Shown one piece after another: positions 9,046 to 16,347 of a stretch of DNA of 16,347 nucleotides. Within the stretch, counting starts at the first letter, position 1. The number at the start of each line of letters is the position of its first letter. Source of the stretch: Cochliopodium minus (lineage: Eukaryota > Discosea > Himatismenida > Cochliopodiidae); the NCBI GenBank assembly GCA_024220525.1, contig JAMYWO010000538.1, positions 1 to 16,347 on the forward strand, given 5' to 3'. The notes beneath the pieces were generated by a model. That model saw only the letters and a list, made by a program, of their open reading frames with translations, was not told where the DNA came from and ran no database searches. The position numbers and the translations under genes are program-made.

Positions 9046-9539
9046 GCCTTCTCCCAAAATACAAACCCCATATAAAGCTAGCAGAAGTGATATAAACAAT
9101 AGAAGCTAATAAAGAAACAGAAATCATAATCATCACATCTTCTATTTTTATAACAAAGATTTTCTTTGGTTCTTCTGTCGGTTGTTCAGTAGGTATGGGT
9201 GTTTCAGTAGGTGTTTCTGTAGGTTCTGTTGGTGTTTCTGTAGGTGTTACTGATTCACTGGGTGTTGGTTCTGTTGGTGTTTCTGATTCACTTGGTGTTG
9301 GTTCTGATGTTTCAGATGGAGATTCCATTGTATTATTTGTTATAATCTCTGTTGTATTATTTGGTTCATTTTCACTAATATATTTGAGATAATTTAATTT
9401 AAGGGTAAAATGTGATTTTAAAGGTTATCGAGTAATTGAGATTGTAATTTTACTCCAAATTCGAATTTGTTCTGATACTTAAAATGAGAAGAATAAATAT
9501 GAAAAAATATGAAAATCCCATTTTAAATAATCCATTCAT
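9041..9539 (-). CDS. Small mucin-like type I membrane protein
   Basis: Two exons on the minus strand. Exon 1 (9539 to 9454) starts at ATG and encodes a hydrophobic signal peptide, MGFSYFFIFILLILS after a short MNGLFK. A GTAAAA donor and TTAG acceptor bound a 79-nt intron (9453 to 9375), and exon 2 (9374 to 9041) restores the frame. The product is 139 residues: signal peptide, a short Asn-Thr region with N-glycosylation sequons (NNTT, NNT), a stalk of about 50 residues made of TPTE/PSES-type repeats, then the single membrane segment VMIMISVSLLASIVYITSAS followed by FIWGLYF and a tail ending GRRQ. The layout suggests a heavily O-glycosylated surface protein of plasma membrane or endosome. I do not recognise a family. 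Without exon 1 the frame would begin at an internal Met at 9328 and lack a secretion signal. Its promoter is shared with the divergent gene. Confidence 0.75.
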
Positions 9540-9621
9540 TTTCTTCCTTATGTTGCTTTGATATATCTTTTCAATTTTATTTAAATTAATAAAAAAAAAA
9601 ATAGAAATTAAAACCTTTAAA
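9540..9621. promoter_or_regulatory. 82-bp bidirectional promoter region
   Basis: The start codons of the minus-strand membrane-protein gene (9539) and the plus-strand Cdc25/rhodanese-like gene (9622) are only 82 bp apart and point away from each other. Both promoters and both 5' UTRs must lie here or overlap the genes. The stretch has a pyrimidine-rich half (cttccttatgttgctttgat) next to the minus-strand start and an A-tract (9590-9602) before the plus-strand start. No specific binding motif is recognisable. Confidence 0.6.
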
Positions 9622-10332
9622 ATGGATAAAGAAAACGAAAATAAAAAAGAGGAAGAAGTATCAAATAGTTCATCAGATGAATCATCAAGTGTTTCATCTG
9701 ATTCAAGTGATTCAGATGATTCATCACAAGAAGAAGCTGAAGTAAAAGAATTACCAAAAAAATTTGGAATTTCTCTTTCTATCCCAAAAAACTATTCTCT
9801 TATATCCTCCCCAGAATTAATAGAAAAATTAAATAACAATCCAACTTTGATAGATGTAAGAAAAAGAAAATATAAAAATTTATCTTCAATAAAATTGAAT
9901 ATCTTTTAAAAAATCAATGCAGGTCAGAAATGAAAAGGAGTATCAAGGTAATAATTTCAGTATGATAAAAAAAAAGTACAATAATAATTTATTTATTTGA
10001 ATAATTAAAAAGGAGGAAACATAAAATCTTCAGTAAACATCAGATTGGAGGAATTCCTTTCTAATATAGGAAATCAAGTGGAAAAATATGGAAAAACCGA
10101 GAATATAATTTTTATTGATATGTATGGAAAAGGACCTTCCCAAGAAGCAGCATTGAGTTTTTTGAATAAAAGAGGAAGTGAAAAGGGAATCTATGTTTTA
10201 TCTGGTGGATTTCGTGATTTTTTCATTCAATACCATGAAAAACAACAAAGAAATGATCTTTTTGAGAATTATGATTCTAATTATTGGAATAAAGATCTCT
10301 ATCACATTCACGATGATTTGTTGAAGAAATAA
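9622..10332 (+). CDS. Cysteine-free Cdc25/rhodanese-fold protein
   Basis: Exons 9622-9855, 9923-9947 (25 nt) and 10013-10332 join in frame to 192 residues. Residues 1-45 are acidic and Ser-rich. From about 50 the sequence follows a rhodanese/Cdc25 domain: the SPELIEKL entry helix, TLID-VRNEKEYQ-GGNIKSSVNI (rebuilt exactly over both introns), NIIFIDMYGKGPSQEAALSFL at the active-site loop, and KGIYVLSGGFRDFF, the family's VyvLxGGF strand-turn. The Gly-Pro in the loop resembles small Cdc25-like phosphatases and arsenate reductases (C-x5-R-G-P) more than classical rhodaneses. However, the catalytic Cys is Asp122 (10117-10119), the loop Arg is absent, and the whole protein has no cysteine, so neither sulphur transfer nor Cys-based phosphatase activity is possible. 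A non-catalytic binding or regulatory role is inferred. Confidence 0.85.
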
Positions 10333-10337
10333 ATAAA
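10328..10337 (+). terminator. Overlapping AATAAA words at the stop codon
   Basis: The stop region of the Cdc25/rhodanese-like gene reads AAATAAATAAAC. One AATAAA (10328-10333) contains the TAA stop and a second (10332-10337) starts on its last base. A T-run follows at 10341. These are plausible poly(A) signals for a very short 3' UTR; function is unproven. Confidence 0.35.
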
Positions 10338-10599
10338 CATTTTTTTTTTATTTGAAATAAACTTCAACGGTATTTTATAATTATTTTAATGATCAAATAC
10401 GAATCAATGTGGAAAAACCATGTTTGTATGAAAATAGAATCAAAATGCATTAATTTAAAATTGGCGCAATAAAAAATAAATATAAAAAAAAATTTGAGAG
10501 GATTAAACTTCAATTTGCTGCAGATAGAAATAAATTTTGGATTATTTGAAATCAGAAAAGGAATAATTTAAAGATTTTGCTATTAGAATATATAAAAAG
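10333..10599. promoter_or_regulatory. Promoter region of the TOG-domain gene with a GC-containing site
   Basis: This 267-bp gap is A/T-rich except for ttggcgcaat at 10461-10470, about 130 bp before the ATG. TTGGCGC resembles the E2F/DP core (TTTSGCGC), and a GGCGC core is rare in this DNA. A second compositional island, tgctgcagat, lies at 10517-10526. Assignment to E2F-type control is a guess from the motif alone. Confidence 0.3.
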
Positions 10600-12943
10600 A
10601 TGGATTCATTAGAATTGGAAAGGAAAATTTTGAATATAATGAAGAAAATGGAGAGTAGAGATACATTGGAAAAAGGAAAATCAGATTTAAATGAACTAAT
10701 AAATGAAGAAATAAAAACAGAAGAAAAATTGGGAATACTCACTAAAAAAATTTTGCAAGAAATTGAAGGATCCACAAATAAATCAGTATTTGTTAGGCAA
10801 GAATGGATTAAAATTTACGAGTTATTATCGAAAGTATTTGCATCTGATCTTTGTAAATATGTTACCAAAGTTCCTTTGGTTTTTTCTTCATTACTATCTG
10901 AAAAAGGAGAAACAACATTCCAACAAACAATAGCATCCACATTGTCAATATTAGCCAAAAATACAAATCCAAAGAATGAAATAAAAGGCCAATTATCTTG
11001 TTTCAATAACAAATCCTCTTTCTCTCTTCCCCAACTCAATCCCAATGTAAATTATATCGATAATTTTTTGAAGCCTCTTTTTGGATTGATAAGACAGCCT
11101 GTAATCTTTTTCCAATTTTCTTTTTTTTTTTATATTCAATTTTAAAAATTCTTTTTTAATAAATAAATAGGGTAAAGATGGACAAGTAGGAGGTAAGAAA
11201 ACTCTATTCATGTTGTAATATTAGTCAATTATTTTAAAACTTTTTTTTAAAAAAGGATGTATGGCAATAGGAGCATTGATCTCTATAAGTGAACCTGAAG
11301 AAGTAAATGTACCAAAGATAGTACCTCCCCTTTTGTCCCTTTTCAAACAAAACGTTTTTTCAGCAAAAGCAGAGTTGCTTGGAGTGCTCAGAAATTTGGT
11401 TGAAGTTACAAAAGAGGAAATGAAAAAATATCTCAACGAAATAACAGAGATTTTGATCAAATCAATCGAAAACAAAACAGAATGGACTTTAAGGAAAGAG
11501 GGTGCTGAACTGATTTTCTCTTTTTTGAAGGAATTGGGAAGCAATTGTTTTAATTCATCCAAATTTTCTCCTAATCTCATCAAATCTCTTAAAGATTTAA
11601 AGTTTGATAAAATTCCTTCTGTGAGGGAGTCTTCCAAGAAAGCCCTTCAAATTCTTGACGACCAAAATGAAGTGGAAAATGTGAACGTAAAGAAAATAAG
11701 AACACCCATCAAAGAAATGAAGATTAATCCTTCTTTTATCTCCTCCTCTCCTTCTGCTTCTTCTATCATCATTTTAACCGATAAAGATAAAGAAAAAGAA
11801 AGCAAAGAAAATTTCTCTTCTTTTTCTGAAGAAGAAAACAAAGATGAACGGGAGGATTTATCGACGAGCAGCGAAGATAAATTGCTTTCTGATGATTTTG
11901 ATTTGGAATCAGAAAACAAAAATTCTCCAACAAAAAAACAAACTTTTGTTCCCCTCCTCAAAATTGAAAATCTTTCAAGCACCGATCAAAGAAATCAAAA
12001 AAAAAAGAGGGATTCCAACTATACTTCCCATTCCAACAACAATAACTCGAATAATAATACAATGAATAAGAATATGAATGAAATAAAAGGGAGGGAAAGA
12101 TCCAAAACAGAAAATCTCTCCACAATTCAAAACAGAATCGAAAATATAAAAAAAACCTACAGAGAAAATTCCAATTCCCCCAGAAATTCCCAAACCAATT
12201 TGAGAGAAGGATATCCACCTTCCAACTTGAAAGAAGGATATCCACCAAAAGAAGGATATCCTCCTTCTAATTCTTCCACAAATCAAATAAGCAAAAATCT
12301 TTCAAACATGAATCTCTCTTCTTCAAGGGTATCTCCTTATAACACTGGAATAAATGGAAATAATTCTCTTCAAAACGATTCCATCAATCTTTCTTATAAA
12401 AGGGAGGGTATTGATCCTTATAAATTACATAAACAACAATCCAATCCTCAATTCTTTCCACAACAACAAGAATCGGTATATCTCTCTCCAAGACAACAAA
12501 ATCAATTAAATAATGGAAATAATGGAAATAATGGAAATTATTATCAGCAAAATCCCTATCCTATCATCAACAATCATTTTCAATCCAATCAACAAGATCC
12601 TTATTCTCAAAAAAATCAATCATTTCAAAACGTTCCTTCTTATTCTCAAAATCAATTTCGCCCTCAAAACTTACTCACCCAATTTAACAATGATCCCAAT
12701 TCTTTCCAGCAAAATAACCCCAACAATATTTCTAATCCTTACTATCCTCAAAGTTATCCTCAAAACACTTCTCCTTCTTCTCAAAATGAAGATCTTAAAC
12801 CTTTTCTTTACAAACTTTTTGATTCTCAACAATTAATTCTTTCAAAGTTGAATGATATCCAAACTTCTTTTGAAAAAAGTATTAACAGCTTAAACTTGAG
12901 AATAAAATCTCTTGAAGAAACAATTGAAGATCTAAAGAATTAA
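10600..12943 (+). CDS. TORTIFOLIA1/SPIRAL2-like TOG-domain microtubule-associated protein
   Basis: Exons 10600-11100, 11171-11192 (22 nt) and 11256-12943 join in frame to 736 residues. Residues 1 to about 290 align by eye with the N-terminal TOG/HEAT array of plant TORTIFOLIA1/SPIRAL2. The match includes LERKILNIMKKMESRDT at the start, FLKPLFGLI, the intron-rebuilt GQVGGCMAIGALI, SAKAELLGVLRNL, EWTLRKEGAELIFSFLKELG and the diagnostic LKDLKFDKIPSVRESSKKAL. That family binds the microtubule lattice and minus ends and controls microtubule dynamics and severing. Residues 300-680 are disordered and Ser/Asn/Gln/Pro-rich, with three EGYPP motifs (12206-12265). The last 50 residues (from 12787), QLILSKLNDIQTSFEKSINS onward, form a predicted coiled coil, as in SPIRAL2. 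AATAAA lies 25 nt after the stop. The family match is strong by motif; the cellular role is inferred from plants. Confidence 0.85.
12206..12265 (+). repeat. Triple EGYPP motif in the TOG-gene linker
   Basis: Three copies of EGYPP, each preceded by a basic residue plus Glu (R-EGYPP, K-EGYPP, K-EGYPP), are encoded in 60 nt, with spacers SNLK and K. At DNA level the core gaaggatatcc recurs three times. The tyrosine-proline pattern could be a short linear binding motif; no partner is known to me. Confidence 0.8.
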
Positions 12944-13589
12944 TTCTCTTTTATTTCTTGAAATTGTAATAAAAAAATAAAAAATAAATAAATTTAAATA
13001 AGAGTATTATAAAACAAACTCTTTCATTGAAACTGTCCAAAATTTTCTCTTTTGGTGATAAAGATGTTATTAATTTAATAGATCTCAAGAATGAAAACGA
13101 TTAACTTTTTTAAAAAATTTTTTTATTAATTATAATTAATTTTTTTATTATTATATTCAAAACATAATTTATAATCTTTTGAAATTCAATAGAAGCGAAT
13201 GATGGGATAATTTAAAATTTATTTTGGCCTTTTACATTTCTATAATTAATTTCAGTTTTAGTTTTTCTTTTAATGAGATAGCAAACCATTTTTTGGATTT
13301 TTTTCCTATCATTTCCTGAAGATAAGTTTTATGTTCAAATGAGACAAATTGGTAATTTCAATGATGAAATATTAGAGAAAAATTAAATTTCAACGAATTA
13401 AATCAACATTAAATTTTATAAAAAGAAAGTTTTCTTTATATTCAATATTTATTGGCTCAATTTACCTATAATAAAGCTAATAATGGAAACTATTTAAAAC
13501 AATCTATTTTTTTCTTGTTTTTCTTATTTTTTTTTTGATTGATACAAGAATAATTTTTAAATAAAAATCAAAACTTCACCAAAAAAAAA
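12944..13589. other. Intergenic region, no gene seen
   Basis: About 646 bp between the TOG-domain gene and the ABC transporter gene. I see no tRNA-like or rRNA-like sequence, and no start-to-stop open frame of useful size on either strand. Two short, slightly less A/T-rich open stretches (up to 13104 and 13321-13386) lack a start codon and convincing splice sites. The last 100 bp before the ATG at 13590 hold a T-rich block (13505-13539) and then an A-rich block ending in ten A, a promoter-like layout also seen upstream of other genes here. Confidence 0.6.
12968..12973 (+). terminator. Putative poly(A) signal of the TOG-domain gene
   Basis: AATAAA lies 25 nt downstream of the TAA stop at 12943 and is followed by A-rich sequence with more AATAAA words. 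The position is right for a poly(A) signal, but the motif is expected often in this base composition. Confidence 0.4.
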
Positions 13590-16344
13590 ATGGGTTTTAA
13601 GTTTATTTTGATTTTGATTTTGCTATTTTGTAGTGCATTAGGAGCTAATATATTCAATGAAACTTGCATATACGATTATGAATGCATGAATTGTAAGAAG
13701 ATAACAAATACAATTTGATTCCTTTTTAAAATAAAAACTGATAGGTCATAATAATGGAATTTATATTCCTTGGCAAGAGGGACCACCTCCTGTTGATGCA
13801 AAATGTTTGTGCAATCAGAGTAAAATTCAAAAAATAAAAATAATTTTCTTTTCCATTTTCACTTTCTTCTTCTTGATTATTTATTTTACTTGTACAATCA
13901 ATATTATCTTCTTTTAAATGAAAATTAGATTATCAAGGAGTAGATTGTCGATCATGTAGGATCGGACATTGTGCAGAACCAGATTTTATTTGTGATACAT
14001 CTATTTACATCACAAATGGAAGAACTTATGAATGTTACCCAACAGGAGATACACAAAGTTTGTTTGGAAATGGTTCATTTGTAATTGACTGGTAAAAATA
14101 AATTTAATTTTTTCAATTTGTTGGTTAAATTTTATAAATTTGAATGAAAATGCAACAAATATTCTTTTTTTTTGAAAACATTATTATTTCCTTTCTTTTT
14201 TTTTTAAATATTAATTCAATTATTAATTAAAGCCTATTTATGAAATAAGTCAGCTTAATTCGCCCAAAAATATTTTTATTTATTTAAATTTTTATTATTT
14301 AATTTATATTTTAAATAAAAAATAAAAAATAATGAAAAAAATAAATTATCTTTTCTTCAATAAAAAAGTCAATGGGAAGCAGGTCAAGATTCAACTGGAG
14401 TGTGCGGAATTACAACATATTTGCATCCAGATTCAGCACCTCGAGTATTTAATTGTTCTGCTACAGGATGTTCCAAAACCATTTCCAGCAACCAACAGTA
14501 CATTAACTGTGATAACATCTTGTGTGATTGTAAAATTTATCAAAAATTTTTATTTTAAAACCAAAAATTAATAAAAATAAATTTTTTAAAAATTGATAAG
14601 ATAAAAATAAAAATATTTAAAATAAAAAATATTTAAAATAAAAAATATTTAAAATAAAAAATATTTAAACAATTTTTTTAAATAAGGCACGGGATGGTGT
14701 GGATCAATAGCGAAACAAGTGATAGATTCGATAGAAGGAAGTGCGGAGATAATAGTTTCATTGGATGGTTCTTTGCAACTTCAACAAAATAGTGGTCTTT
14801 TCACCACCCAATGTAAAGCTTATCAATGTCAATTACCTGGTATTCTCTTTTCCTTTTTTTTTTTAAAATAAATATTTTTCATTTTTTTTTATTAAAAATA
14901 TTAATAAATATTCTAATTTTTGATAATATTTTTATTTTTAAAAGTTTATTATAATTTTTTTTATTATTGTTATTATTAACATTATTATAATTGTTATTGT
15001 TATTGTTATTATATTTTTATTATTATTGTTATAATTTTTTATTTATTTTATTATTATTATTTATTTATTATTTATTTATTTATTTATTATTATTTTTATA
15101 ATTATTATTTTTTATTATTTTATTATTATTATGATTATGATTAAGATTATGATGATGATTATTATTATTGTTATAATTATTATTATGATGATTATGATTA
15201 TTTTTATTTTTTTATTTTTTTTTTGACAATTTTGTTTTATCCTAATAAAAAAAAAGGACCACCACCAGTAGCAAGTTTTCCATGGTGGGCAAAGTTGGCG
15301 ATAGGAGGGAGTGCATTTGGACTTTTATTGATAATAGGGGCGGCATCAATAATAATGATGGTAAGTTGGAAAAAGAAAAATCAAAAATACATGCGTTTCG
15401 GTTCTCTTTCCATCCCCCTCACCCTTTCTTGGCATCACATTCGTTGTTCTCTCACCGTCAAAAATCCTGTTACTGGTTTATTTTTTTTATTTTATTTATT
15501 TTATTTTTATTATTTTATTATTTATTTTTATTATTTTATTATTTATTTATATTCATTTTATTTTATTTTTTTTACTTTTTATTTTTTATTTTTTATTATT
15601 TTTTATTTTTTATTTATTTTTTATTTTTTATTTTTTATTTTTTATTTTTTAAAAGGAAAATATAGACATTTGCAAATTTTACACGGAGTATCAGGAAAAG
15701 CAGTACCAGGTAAAGTGACTGCTATTTTGGGTGAATCTGGTGCTGGTAATCTCTTTTCTCTCAATTCACTTTTTTCTTTTAATTTTTATTTTATTCATTT
15801 TATTTTAATTTTATTGATATTTTTAATTTTTGATATTTCATTTAATTTTATTGACATTTTTATTTATTTTTTAATTAATTCATTTAAAATAAAAAAAAAG
15901 GGAAAACGACATTTTTGGATATATTGGCAGGAAGAAAGAATATGGGAAAAATAGAGGGAGTGGTGAAAGTGAATGGAAAAGAAAAAGGCACAGATTGGAA
16001 ACGTGTTTCTGCTTATGTTTTACAAGATGATCTCATGTTAGCCACCTCCACTGTTCGTGAACATTTATTCTTTGCTGGTATTTTCTTTAATTCTCTTTTC
16101 TCTTTTAAAAATTTTTTTTATTTTTTATTTTTTATTTATCATTTTTTTTTTAATTTTTATTTTTTATTATTTATCATTTTTTTTATTTTTATTTTTTATT
16201 ATTTTTTTATAATTAAAAAAGCACAAATGAGATTACCATCAGTGATGAGTGATGAACAAAAGAAAGAAAGAGTGGAAGAAGTGATGAAAATGTTGAGAAT
16301 CTCTCATATTGCTGATAGTATGATTGGTGATCATTCCAATAAAG
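13590..16344 (+). CDS. ABCG half-transporter with Cys-rich ectodomain (3' partial)
   Basis: Exons 13590-13692, 13745-13819, 13929-14091, 14369-14529, 14687-14839, 15257-15475, 15656-15745, 15901-16077 and 16222-16344 join in one frame (421 residues), and a GGTA donor follows at 16345. Residues 1-19 are a signal peptide (FILILILLFCSALG). Residues 20-218 are an ectodomain with 20 cysteines, including the EGF-type CLCNQNYQGVDC. A membrane helix follows at about 225-256 (LAIGGSAFGLLLIIGAASII), then a basic stop-transfer KKKNQK. The ATPase domain begins at about 270, with LQILHGVSG, Walker A GESGAGKTT (317-325, split by an intron after the second Gly of GAG), and the Q-loop region LQDDLMLATSTVREHLFFAA. 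The signature motif, Walker B and the membrane domain lie beyond the window. This layout is that of yeast ADP1 and plant ABCG24/28-type transporters, which export lipid-like or conjugated substrates. The substrate is unknown. Confidence 0.88.
14605..14670 (+). repeat. 16-bp tandem repeat in an ABC-transporter intron
   Basis: The word ATATTTAAAATAAAAA recurs with an exact 16-bp period, starting at 14613, 14629, 14645 and 14661. It lies within the 157-nt intron 14530-14686, just before the acceptor aataag. No coding content. Confidence 0.85.
14945..15215 (+). repeat. TTA/TTG triplet microsatellite in the longest intron
   Basis: Most of the 417-nt intron 14840-15256 is imperfect TTA repeats, with blocks of ttgttattg and TTTA and later gatgat/gattat variants. 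It is asymmetric (T and A on the sense strand, almost no C). It separates the ectodomain exon from the membrane-helix exon. Confidence 0.85.
15480..15652 (+). repeat. T-rich TTTAT/TTTTTTA array filling an intron
   Basis: The intron 15476-15655 consists almost wholly of TTTAT-type repeats that turn into the TTTTTTA heptamer toward its 3' end (about 15619-15650). The heptamer is the same as at the start of the window, in an unrelated gene. The intron begins with the non-standard donor GTTTAT. Confidence 0.85.
16105..16212 (+). repeat. T-rich TTTTTAT array in an ABC-transporter intron
   Basis: Tandem TTTTTAT-like units with interspersed tatcattttt words fill most of the intron 16078-16221. The composition and strand bias match the other intronic arrays in the window. 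No coding content. Confidence 0.8.
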
Positions 16345-16347
16345 GTA

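Noticed and set aside
9195-9392. Plus-strand Gly/Val/Ser repeat frame
   Set aside because: It is the complement of the Thr/Pro/Glu stalk. The minus strand has a signal-peptide exon, splice sites and a membrane segment; the plus strand has none.
13000-13104. Open stretch ending SFGDKDVINLIDLKNEND then TAA
   Set aside because: It has no start codon and no convincing acceptor, is under 40 codons, and is not in phase with any neighbour; possibly chance or a decayed fragment.
13321-13386. Open stretch DKFYVQMRQIGNFNDEILEKN then TAA
   Set aside because: Could be a terminal exon after the cctgaag acceptor, but no upstream exon with a matching donor is visible.
14332-14571. Plus-strand open frame of 79 codons
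   Set aside because: It begins in an intron and runs in the wrong frame over the Cys-rich exon 14369-14529; the in-phase frame gives the ectodomain cysteines instead.
14613-14676. Regular 16-bp repeats considered as a CRISPR-like array
   Set aside because: The repeats are directly adjacent with no unique spacers, are A/T only, and lie in an intron of a eukaryotic gene.
15223-15954. Single 243-codon open frame through the ABC region
   Set aside because: It reads through two T-rich introns (Phe/Tyr/Ile runs). Splicing at 15475/15656 and 15745/15901 restores the NBD and the Walker A motif.
1-16347. Search for tRNA or other structured RNA genes
   Set aside because: No stretch shows the GC-rich paired arms or a GGTTCGA-type T-loop; the non-coding DNA is nearly all A/T low complexity.

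Overview
The window looks like protist nuclear DNA. It is very AT-rich (intergenic and intronic DNA is almost pure A/T), the proteins carry long Asn/Ser/Glu/Lys-rich runs, and the genes are cut by many short GT-AG introns (25 modelled, 46 to 417 nt). All predicted frames end at TAA or TGA, and no in-frame stop needs recoding, so the standard code applies. This style fits an amoeboid protist (Amoebozoa, Anaeramoeba or a similar lineage), but I cannot name the organism from the sequence.

Six genes fill the window. (1) 87-7739 (+) is the 3' part of a giant multi-exon gene. Its 11 visible exons join into one open frame of about 2111 codons: ankyrin repeats, two GRAM-like modules, an NmrA-like Rossmann domain, a calcineurin-B/NCS-like EF-hand domain and a complete C-terminal phosphatidylinositol phosphate kinase domain. 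(2) 7949-8867 (+) is a complete tRNA-His guanylyltransferase (THG1). (3) 9041-9539 (-) is a small type I membrane protein with a separate signal-peptide exon, a Thr/Pro/Glu stalk and one C-terminal membrane segment. (4) 9622-10332 (+) is a Cdc25/rhodanese-fold protein with Asp where the catalytic Cys belongs, divergently transcribed from gene 3 across 82 bp. (5) 10600-12943 (+) is a TORTIFOLIA1/SPIRAL2-like TOG/HEAT microtubule-associated protein with a C-terminal coiled coil. (6) 13590-16344 (+) is the 5' part of an ABCG half-transporter with a signal peptide, a 20-cysteine ectodomain, a first membrane helix and the start of the ATPase domain. The window ends exactly at its next splice donor.

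The genes do not form an evident pathway; this is ordinary compact eukaryotic gene order. The item most worth following up is gene 1. Its layout joins a phosphoinositide kinase to a possible dinucleotide/redox-sensing fold, a Ca2+-sensor module and membrane-binding modules in one chain. The only comparable arrangement I know is the EF-hand plus PIP5K fusion of malaria parasites, which lacks the NmrA, GRAM and ankyrin parts.

Non-coding DNA is dominated by T-rich low-complexity arrays confined to introns (TTTTTTA heptamers, TTA/TTG triplets, a 16-bp tandem repeat), plus one intron built from degenerate copies of its own 5' splice junction. I see no tRNA, rRNA, transposon, CRISPR array or bacterial-type signal.
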